Below are positions 17,242 through 26,231 of a stretch of 64,000 bases of DNA, piece after piece (position 1 is the stretch's first letter; each line of letters begins with the position of its first letter). Location: positions 1-64,000 of the forward strand of contig JALUXU010000024.1 of assembly GCA_027013225.1 (NCBI GenBank), read 5' to 3'. The stretch comes from Acidihalobacter sp. GTDB lineage: Bacteria > Pseudomonadota > Gammaproteobacteria > DSM-5130 > Acidihalobacteraceae. A model generated the notes under the pieces. That model worked only from the letters and a program-made list of their open reading frames with translations, made no database searches and was not told the origin of the DNA. The position numbers were made by a program, and so were the translations under genes.

Positions 17242-18442
17242 TGAAAGCGAAAGGGGGTATCTGGGCCTGGCGGCATTGATGCGGCTGAATTTCGAAGGAC
17301 AAAGCTTGCAATCTATCGCCGAGGAACTCATTCGCCGCGCGAAAGCCGACCCTGGAAACGCCGCCTCCATGCTGGATCTCGCCATCGCGCTGGAGCTCAA
17401 TTTGCAACCCGAGCTTGCGCGCGCAGCCCAGGCCGAGGCATTGAAGACCCAGGCTCTGTACCACTTGCCGGCGGCGGGCGATACCAGCCTGCGTCTGCTC
17501 GCGCTGATGGCTCCGGGCGACATCTCCACCAATGCGCCGTTGGATCTGCTGCTGGAAGACAGCGATGTGTCGCTGGATCTTTTGTACGTCGGCGCGGGCG
17601 TGGCGCCAGCGAAGGAATTGCCCGATCACGACGTGATGTTCGTCGCCATGGGCGAGTCGGAGGCCACCCGCCCGCTGCTGCAGCAGCTTGAACCGGTGGT
17701 GGCCGCGTGGCCGCGTCCGGTGATCAACCCGCCGCGCAAAATCCTGCAAACTTCCCGCGACGAAGCCTATGCGCGTCTGCACCCACTGCCCAAAGTGGCG
17801 ATGCCGGCCGTCAAACGCATCGAGCGCGCCGCTCTGGAACAGGTATTATGCGGCAAGGCGGCGATCGAGGGCCTCTCCATTCCAGCCTTCCCCTTCATCA
17901 TTCGACCGCTGGATTCGCATGCAGGCCATGATCTGGAGAGAATCGGTTCGAGCGCCGATTTGCGCGCTTATCTGGACAAGGTAAAAAAGGGTTGTTTTTT
18001 CGTTTCGCCCTTTGTCGATTACAAAAGCCCCGACGGACTGTATCGCAAGTACCGCTTGGCGCTCATCGACGGAACCCCGTTTGCGGTTCACATGGCCATT
18101 TCTTCGCACTGGATGATCCACTATCTCAATGCTGGCATGCGTGAAAGCAAAGAAAAACGCGCCGAAGAAGCCCGTTTCATGGAAAACTTCCATGCCGATT
18201 TCGCCATCCGCCATCATCTCGCTCTTTCCGGCATTCATGAAGCACTGGCGCTGGATTATCTGGTCATCGACTGCGCCGAGACGCCTTCAGGCGAGCTGTT
18301 GGTGTTCGAAGTGGACACGGGCGGGGTGGTGCATGCCCTCGATCCGCCCGATATTTTTCCTTATAAACGGCCGGCAATGGAAAGGATCTTCGCGGCTTTT
18401 CGCGAGTTGTTATCCCAGCGCGCTCGTTCAGCGAAAGGGTAG
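17234..18442 (+). CDS. ATP-grasp domain protein with N-terminal helical repeat region
   Basis: A 402-residue protein. Residues ~15-75 form a helical, TPR-like region (IAEELIRRAKADPGNAASMLDLAIAL). Residues ~185-400 look like a RimK-type ATP-grasp fold: FIIRPLDSHAGHDLERI, SPFVDYKSPDGLYRKYRLALIDG, and a C-terminal GELLVFEVDTGGVVH that would carry metal ligands. ATP-grasp ligases join an acid to an amine or thiol using ATP. Overlap with the decarboxylase suggests that the amine it makes is the ligase substrate. The product is unknown. It closes the 10.7-kb gene string. Confidence 0.65.
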   Translation: MNDESERGYLGLAALMRLNFEGQSLQSIAEELIRRAKADPGNAASMLDLAIALELNLQPELARAAQAEALKTQALYHLPAAGDTSLRLLALMAPGDISTNAPLDLLLEDSDVSLDLLYVGAGVAPAKELPDHDVMFVAMGESEATRPLLQQLEPVVAAWPRPVINPPRKILQTSRDEAYARLHPLPKVAMPAVKRIERAALEQVLCGKAAIEGLSIPAFPFIIRPLDSHAGHDLERIGSSADLRAYLDKVKKGCFFVSPFVDYKSPDGLYRKYRLALIDGTPFAVHMAISSHWMIHYLNAGMRESKEKRAEEARFMENFHADFAIRHHLALSGIHEALALDYLVIDCAETPSGELLVFEVDTGGVVHALDPPDIFPYKRPAMERIFAAFRELLSQRARSAKG

Positions 18443-18577
18443 ACGTCTTCCTTCGCCCAAAATCAATCACATTGCTTATAGCGTTATTTTTCGCTGGATT
18501 GCCGGCGGTAATCCCCCCGAAAATTAGCGGCGCTCAAAAGTAGAATTTTCCCGCAATCTACACGCAGGAGATTCTGC

Positions 18578-18724
18578 ATGAAAAAGTCACGTTATTCCGA
18601 TAGCCAGGAGTCTGGCGATCCTCAAACAGGCCGAGAATGGTGTAGCCCGTTCCAGAGCGCTGTCGCGAACATGGCATGAGCAGCGCCACCTTTTACAAAT
18701 GGCGCGCAAAGTATGGTGGCAGGG
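18578..18724 (+). pseudogene. IS3-family transposase OrfA remnant (frameshifted)
   Basis: Read across three frames, these bases encode MKKSRYSDSQ, then AILKQAENGVA, then CREHGMSSATFYKWRAKYGG, which is the helix-turn-helix start of IS3-family OrfA (IS407-like group). Two frame changes and the loss of everything after about residue 45 make it a pseudogene. GCAGGAG lies a few bases before the ATG. No OrfB is present. It lies in the 293-base gap between the ATP-grasp gene and the convergent GGDEF-EAL gene. Confidence 0.75.
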
Positions 18725-18735
18725 CCGCAACTTTC

Positions 18736-21327
18736 TTACTGATCTTGCTTTTGTGCGCGGTAACGGTCGATCTGGTCGATCAGGGCGGCAAGATCCATAT
18801 CCAATAATCGGCCGCTTTCACGCAGTTCGTCGATTTCTTTTTGGGTGATGGCGCCGCCGCGTGTTCGCCATTTGAGCGCCAGGTTGAGCGCCAGCTCATG
18901 CAAGTGATCGTGGTGCGCTGTCAGCTTGACGTATTCCGGCAGAAAGCTGTAGCGTTTTCCATGGTTTCGTAACCACCGGCCAAGCGTGCAGTGGGTGGCG
19001 TCCAGACATTCGGAAATGGCAGGTAAATCCTGATGCGAAGAAGCGGAGGCAAGCGAGTCTAGAAGAAGCTGGAGATGGTGACGGTGTGATGTTCTGGCCA
19101 ACAGCAAAGCGAGATCGTTATGGGTGAGGTGGCTTTCTCTCCATCTCGCCCATTCGGCAGGGGGCTGCCAGCGGGCTTGCCACTCGGCCAGTTCGCTTGC
19201 GGGCATGGGCGGGGAGATAAGAAAACCCTGGCCCTGTTGGCAGCCTAACTGGAGCAGGAGCTCGCCTTGCTCCAATGTCTCGATTCCTTCCGCCACCACC
19301 TCCATGCCGATCAGTTGAGCCGATACGAGGGCGCCGGAAACAATCGCCAATGCGCGTGGCGCGTTGAGCAGTTTTTGCACAAACCGCTTGTCCAGTTTCA
19401 ACTGGCTGGCAGGGAGTTCCTGTAGATAGGTCAGGGAGGCGTTGCCGGTGCCGAAATCGTCGAGGGCAATGCCGAGACCACGCTCGCGGCAGGCTTCAAG
19501 AACTTCCCGCGTGCGTTCCAAATCGTTGAGCGCGGCACGTTCGGTCACTTCGAGCTCGATCCAGTGCGCCGTATGGGGGTGGTTTGCAAGCAGTTCATCG
19601 ATGTCGTCGATGAATTCTTCATCCAGAATATGTTCCGCTCCTATATTGACGGCAATGCTGAGCGCATTGCCCTGAGCATGCCATTTTTCCACTTGTCGCG
19701 CCGCATTGAAGAGCGCGGCTCTACCCAAGCGGCGACTGAGATGGCGAGACTCCTCGATGGCAGTAATGAATTCGGCCGGGGTTTTGAGTAGTTCGCCGTC
19801 CCGCCAGCGGGCCAGGGCTTCTACGCCGAAAAGATGGCCGCGGGCCAGATCGAGCTTGGGTTGATAATGGAACTCGATCTGCCCTGAATCGAGCGCGCGC
19901 GCCAGGCGGTTTTGCAGCGTCATGATCTGGCGCCTTTGTTGCTCGGCGGCATGTTCGAACAGGCGGTACGTATGGCGGCCCGCGTCTTTTGCCTGATACA
20001 TCGCCATGTCGGCATGCCTTAGCAATTCCTGGGAGTCCGCGTCGTCCAGAGGGTAGATCGTCAATCCAATGCTGGCGCCGACCAGCAGGTTCTTGTCTTC
20101 TATGCGGATAGGGCGTCCAAGGCATTCGAGAAGACGTTTGACGGTGAGTTCGGCATTTGTAATATCATTCAGATCGGTGAGCACGAGGCCGAACTCATCT
20201 CCGCCCAACCTCGCGAGGGTGTCGCTATGGCGCAAAAGAGTTTTGATTCGCTTTGCCACCGCCATCAATACCTGATCTCCTGCCGCGTGGCCGAAATGAT
20301 CGTTGATGTTCTTGAAGCCATCGAGATCAATGATGCCGATGGCCATGAGTTGTTGCCGCCGCTGGCTTTGATGCATGCCGTGCTGCAGGCGGTCCATGAA
20401 CAAGCGGCGATTGGGCAGATTGGTCAATGGATCGCGCAGTTGGCTGTCGCGCAAGTCGAGCACGCGTTCAGCCAATTCGGCGAAGGCATGAAAAAGCGCG
20501 GAATCAATCCGGCTCAGATAGCGGTTGCTGGAAACATGGATGACCCCTATGCCGCGCAAGCCTTTTGGATTGCCGAAAGGGACGATGATGGCGGCAGCAT
20601 CCGCCTGGCCTCTTGTCCACCAGCCGGGCGGTTGGCCGGTGGAGCCCGAGACAATAACGGGCTGGTCGCTGTCAATGGCTGCCCACAAAGGATCCTGTGA
20701 TTCATAAGGCACGGAGATGTCCTTCCAAATCCTCTCATCGCCTGCGCCGAACAAGGGGCGTATGGGTGTTTTCGTGTTCTCTACGAAGGTGAACCAAATG
20801 GCGGCAACGCCTTCTATTTGTTCCGCCAACTCCTGGCACAGGCGGGAAAAAACAGCTTCCGGATCGGGCTTGGTACCCAAATCCATCGCGGCCGACAGCA
20901 GAGAAAGGGCGATCCGCTGTTGGTTTTGGTTCGTATTTTGGCGGGATTCAAGCAAGCAAAGGATTCTAGAGATCAGATTGCATCTGAGCCAATCACGCAG
21001 AACTTCTCTTGCCGGAGGATCGGGGAGCAGATCGAGAAGCCGCGTTTGCGCCCGGTCATACAAGTCGAATATCTGCCGAATAGAGCGCGAATCCGTAGCG
21101 GCGGGAAGAATCGTGGTGCCAGCGGTTCCCGTCTCAAGGGCCGCTTTGAGGCGAAAGACGATTTCGCTCAGCAGGCTGTCATTTTCCTTCTCGGCGTCGC
21201 GTGCGAGATTATCCAATTGCTGAAGAAAGGCTGGGTCGTTGCCGAAGCGGCGAATCACTTCGTTGTTTTGTTCCAGTGAAGGGCAAAAGCCTTGTAAATA
21301 AATGGAATCAATGGAGGATGATGTCAT
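18736..21327 (-). CDS. GAF-GGDEF-EAL protein with C-terminal CZB zinc-sensor domain
   Basis: A cytoplasmic c-di-GMP enzyme of 863 residues. The order is a helical N-terminus, a GAF-like region (~150-290), GGDEF with intact RLGGDEFGL, EAL with intact VEALARW and a DDFGTG loop, then a C-terminal CZB domain (~745-830) with its DATHCTLGRWLRNHG signature. CZB domains bind zinc through one Cys and three His, so zinc or hypochlorite may control c-di-GMP turnover here. Both catalytic motifs look active. ATG 21327 is chosen over an upstream TTG at 21363. No transmembrane segment is seen. Confidence 0.9.
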   Translation of the reverse strand: MTSSSIDSIYLQGFCPSLEQNNEVIRRFGNDPAFLQQLDNLARDAEKENDSLLSEIVFRLKAALETGTAGTTILPAATDSRSIRQIFDLYDRAQTRLLDLLPDPPAREVLRDWLRCNLISRILCLLESRQNTNQNQQRIALSLLSAAMDLGTKPDPEAVFSRLCQELAEQIEGVAAIWFTFVENTKTPIRPLFGAGDERIWKDISVPYESQDPLWAAIDSDQPVIVSGSTGQPPGWWTRGQADAAAIIVPFGNPKGLRGIGVIHVSSNRYLSRIDSALFHAFAELAERVLDLRDSQLRDPLTNLPNRRLFMDRLQHGMHQSQRRQQLMAIGIIDLDGFKNINDHFGHAAGDQVLMAVAKRIKTLLRHSDTLARLGGDEFGLVLTDLNDITNAELTVKRLLECLGRPIRIEDKNLLVGASIGLTIYPLDDADSQELLRHADMAMYQAKDAGRHTYRLFEHAAEQQRRQIMTLQNRLARALDSGQIEFHYQPKLDLARGHLFGVEALARWRDGELLKTPAEFITAIEESRHLSRRLGRAALFNAARQVEKWHAQGNALSIAVNIGAEHILDEEFIDDIDELLANHPHTAHWIELEVTERAALNDLERTREVLEACRERGLGIALDDFGTGNASLTYLQELPASQLKLDKRFVQKLLNAPRALAIVSGALVSAQLIGMEVVAEGIETLEQGELLLQLGCQQGQGFLISPPMPASELAEWQARWQPPAEWARWRESHLTHNDLALLLARTSHRHHLQLLLDSLASASSHQDLPAISECLDATHCTLGRWLRNHGKRYSFLPEYVKLTAHHDHLHELALNLALKWRTRGGAITQKEIDELRESGRLLDMDLAALIDQIDRYRAQKQDQ

Positions 21328-21499
21328 CTGCGTTTGTCCGGGGATATCGCATTGATCGGCCAATAAAAATTTTTTAATAATTAGAAGCTAACCGGTAGCT
21401 TAACAGAATCCACGGTCTGTAAATAGGCGGCAAAAAGGCTTTCGATTTTTTTGGGCGTCATGCGCTATGCTCTCGTTTCTTTATTGTTTGGAGATTCAC

Positions 21500-23326
21500 A
21501 TGCACGAAGTTCTCGCTCTCACGCCTCAGATGATGGTGGTGCTTGGCCTGTTGGCTTTCACAGTGTTTTTGTTCGTTTCCGAGATCGTGAGGGTGGACGT
21601 GGCCGCAGTAATCGTCATGGTCATTCTGGGTTTGCTGACGCTGGTGCCTGGCCTTGAGAAGATCGTGGATGCCCGCCGCTTGTTCGAGGGATTTTCGAGT
21701 AACGCGGTAATGTCCATCGTCGCGGTGATGATTATTGGCGCGGGGTTGGACAAGACCGGCATGATGGGGCGGCTTGCGGCCTGGATTCTGCGTGTCGGGG
21801 GAAAGACCGAGACGCGATTGATCCCCATGATTTCGGGTACCGTGGGCATCATTTCCAGTTTTATGCAGAATGTCGGCGCGGCGGCGCTGTTTTTGCCTGT
21901 GGTGTCGCGTGTCTCGGCGCGCTCCGGCGTGCCCATGTCCCGCCTGCTGATGCCCATGGGCTACTGCGCCATTCTGGGCGGCACGGTTACGCTGGTGGGT
22001 TCCAGCCCCCTTATTCTGCTCAACGACCTGCTGCCCAAGGGGGTTGAGCACTTCAAGCTGTTCGATGTGACCCCGATCGGCCTGGCGCTGATCGCTACGG
22101 GCATTCTCTATTTCGTATTGGCGGGGCGTTACGTGTTGCCAACGGGAGGCGGCGAGAGCGCTGGCACCGAGGATTTGCGAGAGTATCTGCGCGAACTCTA
22201 TGGTCTGGATCTTGAACTACGCGAGGCGCGCCTTCTGGAAAGAAGCGACCTGGTGGGGCAGCGCGTGGGCAAGATCGAGGCGCGCGAAGGGGTACATATC
22301 ATCGGTGCCGTTGTCGATGGCTTGCCGGTGGTGGCGCCATCACGCGACACTGTACTTGGCGCCGGAGAGCGCATCGCGGTGGCTGCGGACGAGAAGCAGC
22401 TTGAAGCGTGGTTGAGCACCCATCATTTGCAGGCCATGGCCGAATTCGAGGTGTTCGGCGAACTGCTCGCTCCGACCCGCGCGGGCATCGCCGAGGTGGC
22501 CATCCCGCCGCGATCACATCTGATTGGCCGGACGATCGGTGAGATCGCCATGCGCAAGACCTATGGGCTTGCGGTTTTGGCGGTCCATCGCGGCGGCAAA
22601 ACCTTGCGTGACAACTTGCGGGATCTGACGCTCGCTGCCGGCGACACGCTGGTGTGCCATTGCACATGGGCTTCGTTGGCCCGGGTTGGGCGTGACCGGG
22701 ATTTCGCCCTTGTCACCACCGAATTTCCGCACGAGGAGGAACGCCCGCACAAGACCCTGTCTGCGCTGTTTTTTTTCCTTCTCGCCATAGGTCTGGTGTT
22801 GTTTTCTCCATTGCGGTTGTCGGTATCGCTGATGGTCGGCGCGATAGGCATGGTCATTACCGGCGTTCTGCATATGGACGAGGCGTATCGCGCGGTGGAC
22901 TGGAAGACGGTGTTTTTGCTCGCGGCCCTGATTCCGCTGGGTATGGCCATGGAGCAGACCGGCACCGCTGCCTGGGTGGCGGCCCACACATTGGATCTTC
23001 TGCATGGCGTGCCGCTGTGGGGCATCGAGGCAGTGGTGGCGATTCTGGCGACCCTTTTCAGCCTGGTGATGTCGAACGTGGGCGCTACGGTGTTGTTGGT
23101 GCCTCTGGCGGTGAGCATGGCTGTGGAGGTAGGGGGGGATCCTCGCCTGTTCGCGCTGATCGTCGGGCTTGCCACCTCTAATTCCTTCATCATTCCCACC
23201 CATCAGGTCAATGCGCTGATCATGGGGCCAGGCGGCTATCGGGTGAAGGATTATCTCAAGGCGGGCGGCGTCATGACCGTGCTGTTTCTGGTGGTCATGC
23301 TGGTGATGCTGAATGTGCTCTATTGA
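21500..23326 (+). CDS. SLC13 family permease with two RCK_C/TrkA-C domains
   Basis: A 608-residue inner-membrane transporter of the divalent anion:sodium symporter / ArsB-NhaD superfamily. Membrane halves of about 180 and 200 residues flank two cytosolic TrkA-C domains (about residues 220-310 and 320-400). SLC13 proteins with this plan carry sulfate, dicarboxylates or related anions. NVGAAALFLPV and SNVGATVLLVPL are the paired substrate-loop motifs. GGAG lies six to ten bases before ATG 21500, which fixes the start. For an autotroph, sulfate or another oxyanion is likely, but the substrate is inferred. Confidence 0.85.
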   Translation: MHEVLALTPQMMVVLGLLAFTVFLFVSEIVRVDVAAVIVMVILGLLTLVPGLEKIVDARRLFEGFSSNAVMSIVAVMIIGAGLDKTGMMGRLAAWILRVGGKTETRLIPMISGTVGIISSFMQNVGAAALFLPVVSRVSARSGVPMSRLLMPMGYCAILGGTVTLVGSSPLILLNDLLPKGVEHFKLFDVTPIGLALIATGILYFVLAGRYVLPTGGGESAGTEDLREYLRELYGLDLELREARLLERSDLVGQRVGKIEAREGVHIIGAVVDGLPVVAPSRDTVLGAGERIAVAADEKQLEAWLSTHHLQAMAEFEVFGELLAPTRAGIAEVAIPPRSHLIGRTIGEIAMRKTYGLAVLAVHRGGKTLRDNLRDLTLAAGDTLVCHCTWASLARVGRDRDFALVTTEFPHEEERPHKTLSALFFFLLAIGLVLFSPLRLSVSLMVGAIGMVITGVLHMDEAYRAVDWKTVFLLAALIPLGMAMEQTGTAAWVAAHTLDLLHGVPLWGIEAVVAILATLFSLVMSNVGATVLLVPLAVSMAVEVGGDPRLFALIVGLATSNSFIIPTHQVNALIMGPGGYRVKDYLKAGGVMTVLFLVVMLVMLNVLY

Positions 23327-23446
23327 GGCTATAACAGTAATGGCTGGCGTCCACCGCCCCGGCATCGTTAAAATGAGTGAATTGGCCGGACTGCCCTTGC
23401 AGTCATGCCGCGTCGGTTTTACAACCAATCCATGAGGAGAATGCTT

Positions 23447-24337
23447 ATGTCGAAGAAACACCCTGTCATCGCAGTCACTGGTTCGTCCGGCGCCGGCACG
23501 TCCACCGTCAAGCGCGCTTTCGAACATATTTTCCTGCGCGAAAACATCAAGCCGGTCGTCATCGAGGGCGACAGTTATCACCGCTACAACCGCGTGGAAA
23601 TGAAGCAGGCCATGCAGCGCGCTGCCGAACAGGGCAATAATCATTTCAGCCATTTCGGCCCCGAGGCCAATCTGTTCGACAAGCTGGAGGAAACCTTCCG
23701 CGTTTATGGCGAAACGGGCACTGGCAAGAAACGTTATTACCTGCACAGCGATGAAGAAGCCGCCGAACACAATACGCGGCTCGGCACTTCACTGAAAGCC
23801 GGAGAATTCACGCCGTGGGAAGACATTCCTCCGGGCACCGATCTGCTTTTTTATGAAGGATTGCACGGTGGTGTGGCAACCGATGATGTCGATGTGGCGG
23901 CGCAAACGGATTTGCTGATCGGCGTGGTACCGATCGTCAATCTGGAATGGATTCAGAAGATTCATCGCGACAAGGCCGAGCGCGGCTATGCGCCGGAGGC
24001 CACGGTCCAAACCATTTTGCGTCGTATGCCCGATTATGTGCGCTACATCACACCTCAATTCTCGAGAACGGACATCAACTTCCAGCGCGTGCCACTGGTC
24101 GATACTTCCAATCCGTTCATTGCTCGCGACATTCCGACGCCTGACGAAAGTCTGGTCATTATCCGTTTCAAGGATCCGGCCAAGTTCGACGTGGATTTCT
24201 CTTATCTTTTGTCTATGATCAAGGATTCCTTCATGTCGCGGCGCAACGATCTGGTCGTACCCGGCGGCAAGATGGGTTTCGCGATGGAAATCATCCTTAC
24301 GCCTATTATTCACCGCATATTGGCTGAGCGGGGCTGA
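23447..24337 (+). CDS. prk: Phosphoribulokinase
   Basis: The committed enzyme that regenerates RuBP for the Calvin cycle, using ATP and ribulose 5-phosphate. The P-loop GSSGAGTST (about residues 12-20), the EGDSYHRYNR substrate region and the FYEGLHGG motif are typical of the ~290-residue proteobacterial type. GGAGA precedes ATG 23447, which gives 296 residues. It stands alone: no RuBisCO or other cbb genes are in the window. This is the main evidence for an autotrophic lifestyle. Confidence 0.95.
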   Translation: MSKKHPVIAVTGSSGAGTSTVKRAFEHIFLRENIKPVVIEGDSYHRYNRVEMKQAMQRAAEQGNNHFSHFGPEANLFDKLEETFRVYGETGTGKKRYYLHSDEEAAEHNTRLGTSLKAGEFTPWEDIPPGTDLLFYEGLHGGVATDDVDVAAQTDLLIGVVPIVNLEWIQKIHRDKAERGYAPEATVQTILRRMPDYVRYITPQFSRTDINFQRVPLVDTSNPFIARDIPTPDESLVIIRFKDPAKFDVDFSYLLSMIKDSFMSRRNDLVVPGGKMGFAMEIILTPIIHRILAERG

Positions 24338-24381
24338 AATGTCGGGCGTAACGGCGGCGACCTTTGGCCTGTGAAGCCAAG

Positions 24382-24822
24382 ATGACCGCGAAATCTCCCC
24401 TTGGGCGTTTTTTGGATCGTTATGCCGGCCGCACCTTGATCGTGCATTCCGGTTTCCCGCCGCAGTGGCTGGAAGAGCTGCTCAAGCAGCCGGGTGGAGG
24501 AGGGCATTTTCGCGTTGATACGCGTCAGATCGCCAGCGGCCGGCAAACGCCGGTGGAATGGCTGCTTCAGCGGCATGTCTTGCCGCTGAATCTGCCCCAT
24601 CCCTTGGTGATCAAGGTCAGTCGGCAAGCGATTTATATGCGCCATCTGACCCGCGCCGGCGAGGTGGTGCATCCGAGTGAAATCTACTGGTTCGTGGAGG
24701 AGATCGAAGACCGCCATCATGCGCGATTGCTGATCGAAGGTGCGAATCTTGCTGCCGAGCGAGGTCTCGATCCAGCCGAGAACGAGGCGAAAGCGTTTCT
24801 TGATTCACTCGGTGGACTTTGA
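24382..24822 (+). CDS. Hypothetical protein downstream of prk
   Basis: A 146-residue soluble protein that I do not recognise. It has no signal peptide, membrane segment or clear metal motif. It is rich in Arg, His and Leu, with a conserved-looking stretch around SRQAIYMRHLTRAGEVVHPSE. ATG 24382 is chosen; an in-frame TTG at 24364 would add six residues. It begins 44 bases after prk on the same strand and may be co-transcribed. Codon use resembles that of its neighbours, so it is probably a real gene. Confidence 0.6.
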   Translation: MTAKSPLGRFLDRYAGRTLIVHSGFPPQWLEELLKQPGGGGHFRVDTRQIASGRQTPVEWLLQRHVLPLNLPHPLVIKVSRQAIYMRHLTRAGEVVHPSEIYWFVEEIEDRHHARLLIEGANLAAERGLDPAENEAKAFLDSLGGL

Positions 24823-24958
24823 GCTGCGGGATTTTTGCTTTTACTCTCAAGACTGAAAGCCTAGGGCTGCACTCAGGATTTGCGTGCGCGGGCTTTTTGA
24901 CAGCGATCTGCGATGCAGCGCGGGGCTCGATATGCGCCGCATTGCAAGGAGGCACTTT

Positions 24959-26224
24959 ATGTCAGGGGTTGATCTGTCCGTCCTGACCATGGCGATTGTC
25001 ATGGCGATCGGCGTGCTTGCGTTTTTGTTTAGTGAAAAAACCGGCATTTCCTATGTGCCGATCCTGATATTGCTCGGAATCGTGGCCGGTCCGGTGCTAA
25101 ACATGATCCAGCGCGATGAGGCGCATCAGATGTTCGATTATGCACGCGTGTTCGGACTGGTCGTGATCCTCTTTGCCGAAGGCCATAATCTTAAATGGCC
25201 TTTGTTGAAGAAACATTTCGCCACCATCGGCATACTGGATACGCTGGGTCTTTTGATCACGGTCGCTGTCGCCACAGTCGCGTTTTCCTGGCTGTTTCAT
25301 GCCCCTTGGGCCGTGGGATTTCTATTCGGGGCGATCATCGCCGCCACCGATCCGGCGACCTTGATCCCCTTATTCAAGCAATACACCGTGCCGGAGGACA
25401 TGCGGGCGGTGCTGGTAAGCGAATCTATATTCAACGATCCGCTGGGTATCGTGTTGACCATGCTGGCGATTGCCCTGCTGGTGCCCCAAGCGGGAGGCGG
25501 CCTGCTGGCGTGGATTACGCCGCATACAGGGCTGATGCCGGCTGCGGCGATCTATTTTTTTTATCAGGTGTTGATTTCGGCGGCGCTCGGAGTGGCGCTC
25601 GGCTTGATCGGTTATCGCCTCATCCATGTCTTTCATTTGGAATCTTTTGCTGAAATGTACGCCTTTGCCTTGGCGTTTGGAGGATTCGCCTTGGGTGAAT
25701 GGGTGCAAGCCTCGGGTTATCTTGTGGCCACCGTCATCGCTCTGGTGTTTGGTAATCATGAGCTGTTTTTCCCCCGCCAGGATCATATCCAACGCGCGTC
25801 CCCTGTCATTGAAAGGGAACATCACTTCAATGAATCGCTGGCTTATCTGGCTACCGTGGTGATTTTTATTCTGCTGGGCGCCGGTATTGACCTCGCCAAT
25901 CTTTGGTCTTCTTTCGGACTCGGCGTCGCGATCGCCCTGATCGTGGTTTTCGTAGCCCGTCCCTTGGCCATCCTGAGTCTTGTTGTTGTGCGCCGATGGT
26001 CATGGCGAGAATCGCTTTTCATTGCCTTTGAAGGGCCTCGTGGTGTGGTTCCGGCGGCTCTGGCCGGCATGCCCCTGGCGCTTGGCCTGAGTCTGCATGA
26101 GCCGAAACTTATTCATTGGGGGGAAACAATTCTGGCCGTAACCGTCATCACCGTTCTCGTTTCGGTGATTCTGGAAACGCTTTGGATCGGTTTTCTCAAG
26201 CGCCATTTTCTCGGTCGTAGTTGA
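24959..26224 (+). CDS. Sodium/proton antiporter, CPA1/NhaP type
   Basis: A 421-residue polytopic inner-membrane protein with about twelve hydrophobic segments. The motif AATDPATLIPLF, followed by SESIFNDPLGIVL, is the Asp pair typical of the CPA1 NhaP/NHE group, where Na+ or K+ is exchanged for H+. A strong AAGGAGG precedes ATG 24959, so the 25 upstream in-frame residues are excluded. It supports pH or salt homeostasis. Its stop is seven bases before tatD. A second antiporter, NhaA, lies at 44 kb. Confidence 0.9.
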   Translation: MSGVDLSVLTMAIVMAIGVLAFLFSEKTGISYVPILILLGIVAGPVLNMIQRDEAHQMFDYARVFGLVVILFAEGHNLKWPLLKKHFATIGILDTLGLLITVAVATVAFSWLFHAPWAVGFLFGAIIAATDPATLIPLFKQYTVPEDMRAVLVSESIFNDPLGIVLTMLAIALLVPQAGGGLLAWITPHTGLMPAAAIYFFYQVLISAALGVALGLIGYRLIHVFHLESFAEMYAFALAFGGFALGEWVQASGYLVATVIALVFGNHELFFPRQDHIQRASPVIEREHHFNESLAYLATVVIFILLGAGIDLANLWSSFGLGVAIALIVVFVARPLAILSLVVVRRWSWRESLFIAFEGPRGVVPAALAGMPLALGLSLHEPKLIHWGETILAVTVITVLVSVILETLWIGFLKRHFLGRS

Positions 26225-26231
26225 AGGCCTC

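Noticed and set aside
22514-23770. 418-residue minus-strand frame opposite SLC13 and prk
   Set aside because: It spans two strong plus-strand genes and is rich in His, Arg and Gln, as expected for a shadow frame.
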